A stretch of 64,000 nt of DNA. Source: Bacillus marasmi (GTDB lineage Bacteria > Bacillota > Bacilli > Bacillales > Cytobacillaceae). The notes beneath the pieces were generated by a model that saw nothing but the letters and a program-made list of their open reading frames with translations, did not search any database and was not told the origin of the DNA. The stretch's first letter is position 1. The number at the start of each line of letters is the position of its first letter. The stretch spans positions 186,001-250,000 of the forward strand of contig NZ_LR656168.1 in assembly GCF_902168435.1 (NCBI RefSeq), in the 5' to 3' direction. This document shows positions 8,624-18,240 of the stretch, piece after piece. Both the position numbers and the translations under genes were made by a program.

Positions 8624-9856
8624 ATGAATGATTTTCAAACAAACTTAGAAAAATATGCCGAACTTGCCGTGAAAGTCGGAGTGAATCTCCAACAAAATCA
8701 AACCTTGGTTATCACTGCAACGACTGAGTCCTTAGAATTAGCGAGATTAATCGTTAAAAAGGCATATGAAAATGGCGCAGCAAACGTTATTGTAAATTGG
8801 CATGATGATATTGTATCAAAGCTGAAATACGATTTAGCTCCAGATGAATCTTTTCATGAATATCCAAAATGGCGTGCGAAAGAAGCTGAGGAATTAGCTG
8901 AAAACGGCGCAGCGTTCATGTCAATCGTCTCCTCTAGCCCTGATTTATTAAAAGGAGTGAATCCTGAGCGAATTGCTAATTTCCAAAAGGCAACAGGAAA
9001 AGCTCTGAAAGAATACCGTAAATACATCCTAACCGATAAAGTAAGCTGGACAGTAATTGCCGGCGCATCCGATGCTTGGGCAGCAAAGGTATTTCCAGAT
9101 GAACCAGCTGAAACAAGAGTTCAAAAGCTATGGGATGCCATATTTAAAGCCACTCGCGTGGATAATGCTGATCCAGTTGAAGCCTGGAAACAACATGATG
9201 CGAACCTTCACGAAAAAGTTGCTTATTTAAATGGTAAACGCTATAAAAAGCTCCATTATAAAGCGCCTGGTACAGATTTAACTATTGAGTTAAACGACAA
9301 GCACCTATGGGTTGGTGCTGGCAGCATCAATGTTAAAGGTCATGAATTCATGGCTAATATGCCAACCGAAGAAGTTTTTACGGTACCATTAAAAAATGGA
9401 GTAAATGGTGTCGTCTCTAGTACTAAGCCATTAAGCTATGGTGGCAACATTATCGATAACTTTACAATCAAATTTGAGAATGGCCGGATTGTCGATTACA
9501 AAGCTGAGGAAGGCGAAGAAATACTCAAACGTCTAGTTGAAACTGATGAAGGCTCACATTATTTAGGTGAGGTAGCCCTAGTTCCTTATCATTCTCCGAT
9601 ATCCCAATCAAATATTTTATTTTACAACACTTTATTTGATGAGAACGCTTCCAATCATTTAGCAATCGGTAGCGCTTATTCCTTCTGTATCGAAGGCGGC
9701 AAAAATATGTCACCAGAAGAATTAGCAGAAAACGGCTTGAACGAAAGCCTAACTCATGTTGATTTTATGATTGGTTCAAGTGAGATGGATATTGACGGAA
9801 TTACGGCTGACGGAAAAATAGAACCTGTTTTCCGCAACGGAAATTGGGCGTTTTAG
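8624..9856 (+). CDS. ampS: Aminopeptidase, M29 family (AmpS/PepS)
   Basis: A 410-residue metallo-aminopeptidase that releases N-terminal amino acids from peptides in the cytosol using a two-metal centre. The length equals that of the Bacillus AmpS family. The metal-ligand motifs of M29 enzymes are visible in order in the C-terminal half: MPTEEVFTVP, EVALVPYHSPIS, NASNHLAIGSAY and HVDFMIG, supplying Glu, Glu, His, Tyr, His and Asp. AAAGGAG precedes the ATG. It appears to be a single-gene unit. Confidence 0.93.
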   Translation: MNDFQTNLEKYAELAVKVGVNLQQNQTLVITATTESLELARLIVKKAYENGAANVIVNWHDDIVSKLKYDLAPDESFHEYPKWRAKEAEELAENGAAFMSIVSSSPDLLKGVNPERIANFQKATGKALKEYRKYILTDKVSWTVIAGASDAWAAKVFPDEPAETRVQKLWDAIFKATRVDNADPVEAWKQHDANLHEKVAYLNGKRYKKLHYKAPGTDLTIELNDKHLWVGAGSINVKGHEFMANMPTEEVFTVPLKNGVNGVVSSTKPLSYGGNIIDNFTIKFENGRIVDYKAEEGEEILKRLVETDEGSHYLGEVALVPYHSPISQSNILFYNTLFDENASNHLAIGSAYSFCIEGGKNMSPEELAENGLNESLTHVDFMIGSSEMDIDGITADGKIEPVFRNGNWAF

Positions 9857-10000
9857 TGACATCTTGCATTTAGTTTAGTATGATAGGGTTAATGAATCTA
9901 TTGTAATAGAACTTAGCGAGTGAAATCATCCACCACTAAGTCAGATAAATAAACAAGCTTCTTAGAATGATCAGCGTAGATTAACCGGAGGGAATTAACA

Positions 10001-10273
10001 TTGAAGCAAATCCATCTAACTGTTTTTGGTAGAGTTCAAGGTGTGGGATTTCGATATTTTTCACAAATGAAGGCCATTCAACATGGCATCCATGGTTGGG
10101 TTCGCAATTGTGATGACGGATCTGTCGAAATAATTGCTGAGGGAACAGGGGAAAACCTACAGTTATTTTTAGAAGATGTTCGAAGAGGAAATCCTTTTTC
10201 CACAGTGGACGATATTGCCATTAAAGAAATGGATAAAACAGACGGGTATCATTCTTTCAAGATAAAATATTAA
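10001..10273 (+). CDS. acyP: Acylphosphatase
   Basis: A 90-residue cytosolic enzyme that hydrolyses carboxyl-phosphate bonds of acylphosphates. The signature GRVQGVGFRYF contains the phosphate-binding loop and catalytic Arg. The second motif GWVRNCDDGSVEI includes the catalytic Asn. The start is TTG with CCGGAGGG upstream. It is followed by a strong terminator, so it is monocistronic. Confidence 0.94.
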   Translation: MKQIHLTVFGRVQGVGFRYFSQMKAIQHGIHGWVRNCDDGSVEIIAEGTGENLQLFLEDVRRGNPFSTVDDIAIKEMDKTDGYHSFKIKY

Positions 10274-10274
10274 T

Positions 10275-10299
10275 GGCAGCCAAGATGGCTGCCTTTTTT
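10275..10299 (+). terminator. Terminator of the acylphosphatase gene
   Basis: GGCAGCC-AAGAT-GGCTGCC followed by six T residues: a perfect 7-bp stem with a 5-nt loop. Confidence 0.9.
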
Positions 10300-10334
10300 C
10301 TAGTTGATATATTCATTCTGAACATAGTTTAGTG

Positions 10335-10709
10335 TCTAGCTACGGCGGTTAGTGGCTCGGGGTCACAAGCCAATCCGTCCAAATGGTCAAAGAACGACCT
10401 TTTGACCGGCTCGTCTTAAGCTTGTCGGGGCTGACCGAACCGCCTTCGCTTTTCTATCATCTAGCTGCGGCGGCTAACCCCTCGAGGTCTTAAGCCAATC
10501 CGTCCAAAAGGGTCAAAGAACAACCTTCTGACCGGCTCGTCTTAAGCTTGTCGGGGCTGACCGAGCCGCCTTCGCTTTTCTATCATCTAGCTGCGGCGGC
10601 TAACCCCTCGAGGTCTTAAGCCAATCCGTCCAAAAGGTCAAAGAACAACCTTCTGACCGGCTCGTCTTAAGCTTGTCGGGGCTGACCGAGCCGCCTTCGC
10701 TTTTCTATC
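10335..10709 (-). repeat. Three tandem copies of a GC-rich palindromic repeat (~126 bp)
   Basis: Copies start at 10335, 10460 and 10586. Each runs from TCTAGCTGCGGCGGCTA to GCCGCCTTCGCTTTTCTAT and contains paired arms such as GGCGGCT/AGCCGCC and GACCTTTTGG-like segments, so each could fold into a long hairpin. The two right-hand copies are nearly identical. Single copies of the family lie at 52774-52930 and 57249-57374. On the minus strand the array begins with TAGAAAAGCG, and that TAG is the stop codon of queF. Confidence 0.85.
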
Positions 10710-11202
10710 GGTTATCAATTTTTTCTGGGTACAAATCATGATTCATTAAGCGATAATCGGCCATTTCTACATACTTTGTTCCTGGCTTACCGTAATTGAC
10801 GTATGGATCAATTGAAATTCCACCTCTTGGGGTAAATTTCCCCCATACCTCAATGTATTTAGGATCCATTAATGCAACCAAGTCATTTAGGATAATATTC
10901 ATGCAATCCTCATGGAAATCTCCGTGGTTGCGGAAACTAAATAGGTATAGCTTTAGCGATTTACTTTCTACCATTTTCGGTCCAGGAATATAGCTAATAT
11001 AAATCGTCGCAAAATCAGGTTGACCAGTCTTTGGACACAGACTTGTGAATTCTGGGCAATTAAATTTAACAAAATAATCCCTGTTTGGATGTTTATTATC
11101 AAATACCTCAAGTATATCTGGAGAGTATTCAAATAAATATTTCGTACCTTGATTACCAAGTAAAGTAATCTCGGTTAGCTCTTCATCTTTTCTACCTGCC
11201 AT
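10705..11202 (-). CDS. queF: NADPH-dependent 7-cyano-7-deazaguanine reductase (preQ1 synthase)
   Basis: QueF reduces preQ0 to preQ1 in queuosine tRNA modification. The 165-residue length is that of the short, single-domain Bacillus type. The catalytic region is [13 protein letters not shown], with the nucleophilic Cys and the conserved Asp. The NADPH-binding QueF motif [20 protein letters not shown] follows. ATG 11202 has AAGGAGG. The gene stands alone here, without queCDE. Its TAG stop codon lies at the edge of the GC-rich repeat array. Confidence 0.96.
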   Translation of the reverse strand: MAGRKDEELTEITLLGNQGTKYLFEYSPDILEVFDNKHPNRDYFVKFNCPEFTSLCPKTGQPDFATIYISYIPGPKMVESKSLKLYLFSFRNHGDFHEDCMNIILNDLVALMDPKYIEVWGKFTPRGGISIDPYVNYGKPGTKYVEMADYRLMNHDLYPEKIDNR

Positions 11203-11318
11203 AAAAAAATCCTCCTTATTAAGCGGAATTCCAACCCATACTATAGGGGAAAAATAGTAAGGCTGTCAACGGACAATTATGGTAACACTAAAGGACATAA
11301 ATTCTCAAGAATCTTGTT

Positions 11319-11477
11319 GAGTACTTGGTTTGGGCGGTGACTTGTTAATTATGTACTCAATCACCCTTATTGACTGCTTGGTTTGAGCGATGGATTGTAA
11401 ATTAAGTACTCAATCACCCTTATTGACTGCTTGGTTTCGGCGATGGATTGAAAATTAAGTACTCAATGACCCTTATT
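11319..11477. repeat. Tandem array, three 53-bp units
   Basis: Three consecutive 53-bp units (11319, 11372, 11425) built around TTGGTTTGAGCGATGGATTG and GTACTCAATCACCCTTATT. Each unit has an imperfect inverted repeat of the type GGTGA-TTG ... CAAT-CACC. The array lies in the divergent region between queF and mscL. Confidence 0.85.
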
Positions 11478-11542
11478 GGGTGCATATTTTTGGAATCGCA
11501 TTAAAAATAAGAATAGAATCTATTATAAAAGGAGGCTTTATT

Positions 11543-11938
11543 GTGTTTCAGGAATTTAAGAAATTTGCGTTAAAAGGAAATGTTGTTGACCTTGCCATTG
11601 GGGTCATTATTGGTGGTGCATTCGGAAAAATTGTAACTTCACTTGTTAATGACTTAATTATGCCACTAATTGGTCTATTGGTAGGTGGGGTTGATTTCAG
11701 TAAGCTTTCCTTTAAGGTTGTTGATGCAGAGGTTAAATATGGTGCCTTTCTCCAAACTGTTGTTGATTTTCTTATAATTGCTTTTACCATCTTTATGGTC
11801 ATTAGAATGTTTAATCGCTTTAAAAAGAAGCAGGAAGAACAACCGGTTACTGTCGCTAATCCTGATAAAAAGGAACAACTGCTCACTGAGATCCGTGATC
11901 TCCTGAAGCAAAATGCTTCGTCCAAGCAAAATCCTTAA
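11543..11938 (+). CDS. mscL: Large-conductance mechanosensitive channel
   Basis: MscL opens on membrane tension and protects against hypo-osmotic shock. The 131-residue protein shows the N-terminal amphipathic helix [20 protein letters not shown], the pore-lining first transmembrane helix, a second helix ([19 protein letters not shown]) and the C-terminal bundle helix [10 protein letters not shown] chose GTG 11543, preceded by AAAGGAGG. A longer in-frame start at 11480 would add 21 residues not found in the family. Confidence 0.95.
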   Translation: MFQEFKKFALKGNVVDLAIGVIIGGAFGKIVTSLVNDLIMPLIGLLVGGVDFSKLSFKVVDAEVKYGAFLQTVVDFLIIAFTIFMVIRMFNRFKKKQEEQPVTVANPDKKEQLLTEIRDLLKQNASSKQNP

Positions 11939-12013
11939 ATAATTTAAAAAAGATGAAACTAACTCGTACAATTATCGTATGATTAAAATATATCAATCTA
12001 CGAGGTGAACTAA

Positions 12014-12649
12014 ATGTACGCACATTCACAAACTCAATATTTACCATCAGTACTACGGACTTTTGCGCTTTCACTGGCAATATCCGTTATCGGTATGGCC
12101 GCAGGTGTGTTTGTTCCACCAGCACTATTTTTACCGCTAATTATCCTAGAGTTCGTTCTACTTATTAGTGCCTTTTTCTTTAGAAAGAGAAAAGCAATCG
12201 GGTATACTTTCGTATATTTCTTTACCTTTATATCAGGAATCACCACCTATCCGATTATTGCTCATTATCTTTCCATTATTGGCGCTAATGCCGTGTTTAT
12301 GGCATTTGGAACGACAGCAGTTGTCTTTACTGGACTTGCAGTTTATGCATCAACAACAAAGCGTGATTTATCATTTTTAGGCGGGATGCTATTTGCAGCA
12401 TTACTTGCGCTTGTTGCGATTAGTATTTTCAACTTAATATGGCCATTAAGCTCAACTGGAATGCTTGCATTTTCATTCATCGGCGTTTTAGTATTTAGCG
12501 GATATGTTCTGTTTGATTTTAACCGTATGAAGCACTATGGTGTGAGCGCTGAGGAAGTTCCATTAATGGCTCTCAACCTATATCTTGATTTCATCAATCT
12601 ATTCATAAACATCCTCCGTATCTTTGGGATTTTGGGTAGTGATGATTAA
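12014..12649 (+). CDS. yetJ: BAX inhibitor-1-like membrane protein (YetJ family)
   Basis: A 211-residue protein with seven predicted helices, belonging to the TMBIM/BI-1 family. B. subtilis YetJ is a pH-sensitive calcium-leak channel, and the final helices here carry the conserved DFNRMKHYG and LYLDFINLFINILRI segments with the paired aspartates typical of the family. GAGGTGA precedes the ATG, and a terminator follows directly, so it is a single-gene unit. Confidence 0.9.
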   Translation: MYAHSQTQYLPSVLRTFALSLAISVIGMAAGVFVPPALFLPLIILEFVLLISAFFFRKRKAIGYTFVYFFTFISGITTYPIIAHYLSIIGANAVFMAFGTTAVVFTGLAVYASTTKRDLSFLGGMLFAALLALVAISIFNLIWPLSSTGMLAFSFIGVLVFSGYVLFDFNRMKHYGVSAEEVPLMALNLYLDFINLFINILRIFGILGSDD

Positions 12650-12708
12650 GCCAGTAAGTACTAGCGCTTTTATACGTATTACTAATTATTAATGATTACT
12701 TAAATAAA

Positions 12709-12748
12709 GAAAGTGGAGTAAAATAGCATTCTCCACTTTCTTTTTTTT
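12709..12748 (+). terminator. Terminator of yetJ
   Basis: GAAAGTGGAG ... CTCCACTTTC with a 12-nt loop, followed by eight T residues. Confidence 0.88.
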
Positions 12749-12826
12749 ATGAAATCTTGGTGATATAGGCGTTGGGCACTGTTGTGTTGACTTCATTTTT
12801 CTTTTCCTTGTATCTAATATGTATTG

Positions 12827-12976
12827 TTTCATTGAGACCCCCAATGACACACTTTCCCCATTTTCTCCTTGAGTTTTGTTTCATTGAGACCCCCAATGAT
12901 ACACTTCCCGCATTTTCTCCTTTGGTTTTGTTTCATTGAGACCTCCAATGATACTTTCTACACATTTTCTTCGTAT
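12827..12976. repeat. Tandem array, about three 52-bp units
   Basis: Units at 12827, 12879 and 12931 (the last incomplete) start TTTCATTGAGACCCCCAATG and end CATTTTCTCCTT..GTTTTG. Each has a small hairpin CATTG-AGACCCC-CAATG. The array lies between two convergent genes. Confidence 0.82.
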
Positions 12977-12980
12977 AAAC

Positions 12981-13026
12981 AAAAAATAAGGCAGCCCATA
13001 ATTAAAACTTTCGGACTGCCTTTTTT
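12981..13026 (-). terminator. Terminator of the SpoVB-family gene
   Basis: On the minus strand AGGCAGTCC pairs with GGGCTGCCT and is followed by TATTTTTTG. A T run on the other side would also allow plus-strand use. Confidence 0.75.
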
Positions 13027-13031
13027 GCTGC

Positions 13032-14372
13032 TTATACTCTTCTTTCGTATGGATCGTCGAAGCTCGTTTTGGATCGGAAGGTGATGCCGATTTTTTTACA
13101 AATCGTTAAATAATGCATCAGTGTCAGCAAAACAATCCCACCATTCATGCCGATAATAATTCCTCCCATATGGAACTGATACGAGGATCCAAGGAAATAC
13201 ATGAGCGAAAAAGAAAACAGCGTGGACCAGACGGTATGAATAAACGCATCCTTCACCAGTCCAAGACCGATTAAATAGGCTTGCATTGGAATGACGAAAT
13301 AATGGAACAGGAAAAATGGCCAAAGCATTTGTAAATACCAGGCAGCCGCCTTTGAATCGAAAAATAAAGAGGTTAACGGCTCTGCAAAGATGTAAAAAAT
13401 CGAAACCGCCACACTACCATAGGCGAGTGTTGCCAGCATTACATTTCGGAGGAGCTTCCGCAATCTAGCGAAATCATAATCTGCATACGCTTTTGACACA
13501 GTTGGAATTAACATAATTAAAAAGGAATGAGCAATGAACGCCGGGAAAAAGCCGATGGACATCGCTACACCAGCTAGTAAGCCAAATTGCTCAGTAGCCA
13601 CTGCGGCAGTTAAACCTGATTTGACTAAAGCAAACTTAATCAAGAATGGCTCAATTGCATTTGTTAAAGCATTAAATAGTCTAAGGCCTGTAGTAGGCAC
13701 CGAAACCGCCATCAAGCTTTTCTGGACCTCTCTCCGTGAAATATGCTTAATTGGCTGTTGTTTAAGCTGCTGAAATTGAATAAAAAACATGTGGACTAAG
13801 TAAATAAATACAACTAATTCACTACCAACCAAAGCACAAAGCGCAATCAAAACAGATGTCTCAATCTTAAAATCAAACAGTTGGAATAATAAAACTAATA
13901 AACCCAATTGCAATAGCTTTCTTAAGAAATTAGCAACCGCAATCTTCCCCATTTGGTGCTTACCCATAAAAAAACCTCTCGCAATCGAAGAAAACGCCAC
14001 AATTGGAATCAAAATTACGACAAGCCACCGTATCCGCGGGTCATATGCATCAAACACCGGAACGAACGGCAAGATTAACATCGCTGCAATAAACAGTACG
14101 CACGTTAAGATTATCGCCAGTCGAAGTGCATGTTGTAGCATACTGTGGTGATATTTATTCTCTCTTTCTGCAACGAATTTTGAAATAGAAACGGGCATCT
14201 CAAAGCTTGACAGGAGAAAGATAAGGAACACAGTTGGCAAAATCGTCATATACAGCCCCATGCCCCGTTCTCCTAATTCTCTCGCAAGAACCATGTTAAC
14301 CAGGAATTCAACACATTCACTTATGAAGGCTGCTCCAATTAGCAGCATCGTTCCGCGTAATATCGTATTCAT
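13032..14372 (-). CDS. SpoVB/YkvU-family polysaccharide flippase
   Basis: A 446-residue membrane protein with about 12-14 helices, belonging to the MOP superfamily (polysaccharide transporter/MurJ-like), which flips lipid-linked sugars across the membrane. It opens with LRGTMLLIGAAFISECVEF and has RGFFMGKHQMGKIAVANFLRK in the middle, as in SpoVB and its paralogues. The length fits YkvU better than the longer SpoVB or YtgP, so a sporulation role is likely but not proven. I chose ATG 14372 with TAAGGAG upstream; a 34-residue upstream extension looks non-coding. Confidence 0.85.
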   Translation of the reverse strand: MNTILRGTMLLIGAAFISECVEFLVNMVLARELGERGMGLYMTILPTVFLIFLLSSFEMPVSISKFVAERENKYHHSMLQHALRLAIILTCVLFIAAMLILPFVPVFDAYDPRIRWLVVILIPIVAFSSIARGFFMGKHQMGKIAVANFLRKLLQLGLLVLLFQLFDFKIETSVLIALCALVGSELVVFIYLVHMFFIQFQQLKQQPIKHISRREVQKSLMAVSVPTTGLRLFNALTNAIEPFLIKFALVKSGLTAAVATEQFGLLAGVAMSIGFFPAFIAHSFLIMLIPTVSKAYADYDFARLRKLLRNVMLATLAYGSVAVSIFYIFAEPLTSLFFDSKAAAWYLQMLWPFFLFHYFVIPMQAYLIGLGLVKDAFIHTVWSTLFSFSLMYFLGSSYQFHMGGIIIGMNGGIVLLTLMHYLTICKKIGITFRSKTSFDDPYERRV

Positions 14373-14463
14373 GCGATTCTCCTTACAGTTTGTCTTTCCT
14401 TTTACTAAACTTATGTGACAAGCTAGGATATTATTTACAAAAATTTCGAAAAGGAAAAAAACA

Positions 14464-14492
14464 CTGACAGTCATGAATAGTTATGTTAAAAT
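14464..14492 (+). promoter_or_regulatory. Sigma-A-type promoter of the cobalamin riboswitch transcript
   Basis: CTGACA, 17-bp spacer, TAAAAT. Transcription would start near 14499, just before the riboswitch. Confidence 0.65.
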
Positions 14493-14520
14493 ACAGAAAA
14501 TAACAAATAATTCTAAAATA

Positions 14521-14700
14521 GGTGCTAATACATTTCACTATGTATATTTAGCTTAAAAGGGAAGTTCGGTGAAAATCCGACACGGTTCCCGCCACTGTAA
14601 TTCGGAGCAAGCTGCAAGAAGTCACTGCTATCATAGCGGGAAGGCGCAGCGAGCAAGGAAGTTAAGTCAGGAGACCTGCCTATTTTGAGACATAATTTAC
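14521..14700 (+). ncRNA. Cobalamin riboswitch
   Basis: The conserved core of a B12-sensing leader is visible in order: AAAAGGGAAGTTCGGTGAAA, TCCGACACGGTTCCCGCCAC, GGAGCAAGC, and the B12-box region AAGTCAGGAGACCTGCC. It lies upstream of cobalt transport genes. A terminator hairpin follows at 14775-14812, so bound cobalamin would be expected to stop transcription of cbiMNQO. Confidence 0.95.
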
Positions 14701-14774
14701 CTACGGGAGATAGGAGAGATGTGTTACGAGCAAAAGGTTTTTCAATCTTTTTTATACTTGTAATCGTTTTTCTG

Positions 14775-14812
14775 AAGCATTTAAACTCTCTGGGTTTAAA
14801 TGCTTTTTTATT
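14775..14812 (+). terminator. Expression-platform terminator of the riboswitch
   Basis: GCATTTAAAC ... GTTTAAATGC followed by TTTTTTA, between the riboswitch and cbiM. Confidence 0.85.
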
Positions 14813-14843
14813 TTGCGCAAATTGAAGTAAGGGAGATTTTGTA

Positions 14844-15602
14844 ATGAGGAAAAAATCATTGTCATCTTGGATAATGTTAATGCTAGGATTGACTGTTTAC
14901 TTTTGGGTTAATTCTTCGGTTGAAGCTTTCGCTATGCATATCATGGAAGGTTTTTTGCCAGTTGGTTGGGCTCTTTTTTGGTGGGCTTTAACACTACCAT
15001 TTATCATGATTGGCTTAAAGTCTATTCGAAAAAAGCTTAAGGAAAACCCTGAATTAAAAACATTGCTTGGTTTATCTGGAGCTTTTGCGTTTATATTATC
15101 AGCATTAAAAATTCCTTCGGTAACTGGTAGCAGCTCTCACCCAACTGGAGTTGGACTAGGAGCCATCATATTTGGACCTACTGCAATGAGTGTTTTAGGC
15201 ACAATCGTTCTATTATTTCAGTCACTATTACTTGCCCATGGCGGAATCACAACATTAGGTGCAAATGCATTTTCGATGGCGGTTGTCGGTCCGATGCTAG
15301 CTTATGGTACTTTCAGATTCGGACGTAAACTAAACCTACCTTTTGCACTTACAGTATTTCTGGCTGCCACTTTAGGCGATTTAGGCACATATATTGTTAC
15401 TTCCGTTCAATTAGCGCTTGCGTTCCCAGCTGAAGTTGGTGGTTTTTTAGCTTCATTCATAAAATTTTCCAGCATATTTGGCTTAACACAAATTCCATTA
15501 GCCATTAGCGAAGGTTTATTAACTGTCATCGTCATGAATTTATTGCAAAAATACAATATGCCGGAGCTTAGTAAACTACAAATTCTAAAGGGGGCGAACT
15601 AA
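14844..15602 (+). CDS. cbiM: Cobalt ECF transporter, substrate-binding S component CbiM
   Basis: A 252-residue membrane protein with an N-terminal signal-like segment followed by the CbiM hallmark [17 protein letters not shown], whose processed N-terminus takes part in metal binding. [12 protein letters not shown] and [19 protein letters not shown], both conserved in CbiM/NikM, are present. It captures Co2+ for the CbiMNQO transporter. The riboswitch upstream indicates cobalt rather than nickel. The gene is followed 1 bp later by cbiN. Confidence 0.95.
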   Translation: MRKKSLSSWIMLMLGLTVYFWVNSSVEAFAMHIMEGFLPVGWALFWWALTLPFIMIGLKSIRKKLKENPELKTLLGLSGAFAFILSALKIPSVTGSSSHPTGVGLGAIIFGPTAMSVLGTIVLLFQSLLLAHGGITTLGANAFSMAVVGPMLAYGTFRFGRKLNLPFALTVFLAATLGDLGTYIVTSVQLALAFPAEVGGFLASFIKFSSIFGLTQIPLAISEGLLTVIVMNLLQKYNMPELSKLQILKGAN

Positions 15603-15603
15603 C

Positions 15604-15882
15604 GTGAAAAATTTCATTCTACTACTATTTGTCATTTTGTTAGCGATTGTTCCGCTATTTCTTCTACAAGGTGCAGAATTCGACGGAGCTGATGGACAGG
15701 CAGAAGAAGCCATTGCAGAAATTGCACCTGATTACGAGCCGTGGTTCAGTTCTTTTTGGCAGCCTCCAAGTGGCGAAATTGAAAGTTTACTATTTTCATT
15801 GCAAGCGGCAATCGGAGCCATCATCATTGGCTATGTGATGGGTTTTAGCTCAGCACGAAAAAAGTATTCCACAAAAGAATGA
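15604..15882 (+). CDS. cbiN: Cobalt transporter accessory protein CbiN
   Basis: A 92-residue protein with one helix near each end and an extracytoplasmic middle part containing FDGADGQAEEAI and the YEPWFSSFWQPPSGEIESL block typical of CbiN. It helps CbiM load metal. The start is GTG with GGGGGCG upstream. It lies between cbiM and cbiQ in the operon. Confidence 0.93.
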   Translation: MKNFILLLFVILLAIVPLFLLQGAEFDGADGQAEEAIAEIAPDYEPWFSSFWQPPSGEIESLLFSLQAAIGAIIIGYVMGFSSARKKYSTKE

Positions 15883-15896
15883 GTATAAGATAAACG

Positions 15897-16673
15897 ATGT
15901 TGAACATTGACCATTACGCATATACAAACGGATTAAAAGATGTTCACCCGATTGAAAAGGTAAGTTTTACTTTTATTTATTTGTTTTTTTCGATTATCAC
16001 AAAAAACATATGGATAACAGGTTTAACCTTTATCATCATGACCTTGAGTGTTGTGTTAGCAGCCAAAATCCCTTTCAGGCAATTCGTAAAGCTATTACTT
16101 TTGCCTAGCCTTTTCTTATTAACTAGTATCATCTCAATACTATTTTCTATTGCTCCGATTGATACAAACAACCTTGAGCCCCTGTGGAAACTTGAAATCG
16201 GAGTTTGGCAATTTTACATTAGTTCACGTTCTGCTAATCAGGCTATTCATCTGTTTGCAACGGTTTTAGCAAGTATTAGTAGCTTGTACTTTCTTATTTT
16301 AACTACTCCATTACATCAGCTAATGTGGGTGCTGCAAAAAGTAAAACTACCCACTCTTTTTATTGAATTAGTGGGCTTAACCTACCGATTCATTTTCGTT
16401 CTTTTTGATAAGATGAGCGAAATTCACCTCGCGCAGTCTAGTAGATTAGGTTACCAAAATTATAAAACCTGGTTCTCGTCGATTGCGCAGCTTACGGTTA
16501 GTTTATTTATCAAATCGATTCAGTCCTCCAGAGAGTTACAATATTCAATCGATAGTCGTGGTGGTGATGATGGCTTGTATGAAGTAGATATGAGACTAAA
16601 ATACAATCGTTTGAATATCGTAGCTATCGTTGTCTCGATGGTTGTTCTTTTCATAATAATGATTTTTACTTAG
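15897..16673 (+). CDS. cbiQ: ECF transporter transmembrane component CbiQ
   Basis: The T component that couples the cobalt S component to the ATPase. The 258-residue protein has about five helices and the coupling-helix motif ELQYSIDSRGGDDG near the C-terminus, matching the Ala-Arg-Gly type motif of EcfT proteins. It starts 14 bp after cbiN and is followed 21 bp later by cbiO. Confidence 0.92.
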   Translation: MLNIDHYAYTNGLKDVHPIEKVSFTFIYLFFSIITKNIWITGLTFIIMTLSVVLAAKIPFRQFVKLLLLPSLFLLTSIISILFSIAPIDTNNLEPLWKLEIGVWQFYISSRSANQAIHLFATVLASISSLYFLILTTPLHQLMWVLQKVKLPTLFIELVGLTYRFIFVLFDKMSEIHLAQSSRLGYQNYKTWFSSIAQLTVSLFIKSIQSSRELQYSIDSRGGDDGLYEVDMRLKYNRLNIVAIVVSMVVLFIIMIFT

Positions 16674-16694
16674 ATAAAAAAGAGGTAGTTTGAA

Positions 16695-17540
16695 ATGATG
16701 TCACCTATTCTTTCTTTAAAAAATATTACGTATCAATATCCCGACGGAACCATTGCTCTAAACGATATTTCTTTGTCATTAGATCCTGGAAAAAAGATTG
16801 CCTTAATCGGTAATAATGGTGCTGGAAAATCAACACTCTTCTTGCTTCTGAACGGAATATTAAAACCGACAAGCGGTAATTTAATATTTAATGGCGAAAA
16901 ATTAACCTATAAACGCAAGGAAATTAAGCTACTACGAAAGCTTGTGGGGATTGTTTTTCAAAACCCGGAAACTCAATTATTTTCCTCGAGCATCTATGAG
17001 GATATCAAATTTGGACCTAAAAATTTAGGATTGTCCCAATTGGAACTTGAAAAAGTCGTCCAAGATGCGATGGTGCTAACAGAAACTGAAGCATTAAAAG
17101 ATAAACCGCCTCATTTTTTAAGTATCGGACAGAAAAAGCGCGTTGCGATTGCTGGCATTATTGCCATGAATCCAAGGCTTATGATCTTGGATGAGCCCAC
17201 TGCTGGGCTAGACCCTTATTATTCAAAAAAAATCATGAGTCTATTAGAAGACATTCACAATAAAAACCGGACAATTATTCTTTCGACACACAATGTTGAT
17301 CTTGCCTATGAATGGGCTGATGAAATTATCGTTTTACATGATGGAAAAATTATCGAACAAGGTGCACCTTGCGAAGTGTTTCAAAATGAAGCAGCAATCA
17401 AACTTAGTCATTTAGAAAAACCCTGGGTTATCGAGGTTTTCGAAAAATTACAGGATGGATTGGGGCCCCAAAATCAACAATATCCAAAATCAAAACAAGA
17501 GTTATTTAAAATGCTAAAAACACAAAAAACCTTATGCTGA
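16695..17540 (+). CDS. cbiO: Cobalt ECF transporter ATPase CbiO
   Basis: The 281-residue ATP-binding subunit powers cobalt uptake. Walker A is GNNGAGKST, the Q-loop lies in GIVFQNPETQLFSSSIYEDI (an ECF-type signature), the ABC signature is LSIGQKKRVAIAG, Walker B is LMILDEPTAGLDP and the switch His is in STHNVD. GAGGTAG precedes the start; ATG 16698 is an equally possible start. It is the last gene of the operon. Confidence 0.95.
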   Translation: MMSPILSLKNITYQYPDGTIALNDISLSLDPGKKIALIGNNGAGKSTLFLLLNGILKPTSGNLIFNGEKLTYKRKEIKLLRKLVGIVFQNPETQLFSSSIYEDIKFGPKNLGLSQLELEKVVQDAMVLTETEALKDKPPHFLSIGQKKRVAIAGIIAMNPRLMILDEPTAGLDPYYSKKIMSLLEDIHNKNRTIILSTHNVDLAYEWADEIIVLHDGKIIEQGAPCEVFQNEAAIKLSHLEKPWVIEVFEKLQDGLGPQNQQYPKSKQELFKMLKTQKTLC

Positions 17541-17570
17541 TTAACTTTCTTAGTTCAGCATAAGGTTTTA
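17526..17570. terminator. Bidirectional terminator between cbiO and liaR
   Basis: AAAACCTTATGCTGA pairs with TCAGCATAAGGTTTT around a 14-nt loop. T runs flank both sides, serving cbiO on plus and liaR on minus. Confidence 0.85.
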
Positions 17571-17607
17571 TTTTTACAGAGTATGCTCATAATCTCATCA
17601 TTGCTAC

Positions 17608-18240
17608 CTACTGCACAAGCGCATGCTTGAACGCATAAATGACCGCTTGAGTTCGGTCTTGTACACCTAATTTACTTAAAATATTGCTCACATGGGTCTT
17701 GACGGTTTTTAAAGCAATAAATAGCTCGTCGGCAATTTCCTGGTTTGTTTTACCTTCTGCCATTAATAGCAATATTTCCATTTCTCTCGTCGTTAACTCC
17801 TCATGAGGAAGTAAAGTTTGCTTTTGGCGCATTTTCAGCATCATTTTTCCGGTTACTTCAGGCTCAAGCACCGATTGACCATGGTATGTATCACGAACTG
17901 CATTGGCAATTTCACTTGCCTTTGAGGTTTTCAGCATATAGCTTGTTGCACCTGCTTCAAGCGCTGGATATACCTTCTCATCATCTAAAAAGCTCGTCAC
18001 AATGATGATTTTTGCCTCTGGCCAGCTTTCGATGATTCGCCTTGTTGCCTCAATACCATCCATTTCCTTCATAACTAAATCCATCAAAATGATGTCCGGA
18101 CGCAAGGAAAGGGCAAGCTCCACGCCTGTTTTGCCATTATCCGCTTCACCGACGACCTCGATGTCAGGCTGAGCTGATAAATAAGAGCACACTCCAATTC
18201 TGACCATTTCATGATCATCCACAAACACGACTTTAATCAT
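17608..18240 (-). CDS. liaR: Response regulator LiaR
   Basis: A 210-residue NarL/LuxR-type response regulator. The receiver domain has the acidic pair in [10 protein letters not shown], the phospho-acceptor Asp in DIILMDLVM and the conserved Lys in [10 protein letters not shown]. The C-terminal domain is a LuxR helix-turn-helix ([20 protein letters not shown]). It is the regulator of the Lia (VraSR-like) envelope-stress response. It overlaps the end of liaS by 8 bp and is the last gene of the liaF-liaS-liaR set. Confidence 0.93.
   Translation of the reverse strand: MIKVVFVDDHEMVRIGVCSYLSAQPDIEVVGEADNGKTGVELALSLRPDIILMDLVMKEMDGIEATRRIIESWPEAKIIIVTSFLDDEKVYPALEAGATSYMLKTSKASEIANAVRDTYHGQSVLEPEVTGKMMLKMRQKQTLLPHEELTTREMEILLLMAEGKTNQEIADELFIALKTVKTHVSNILSKLGVQDRTQAVIYAFKHALVQ

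Noticed and set aside
11203-11318. preQ1 riboswitch before queF
   Set aside because: No preQ1-I core (loop with ACACCC-like and A-rich tail) could be found in the leader.
11548-12080. Minus-strand frames opposite mscL and yetJ
   Set aside because: They are antisense shadows of well-conserved plus-strand genes.
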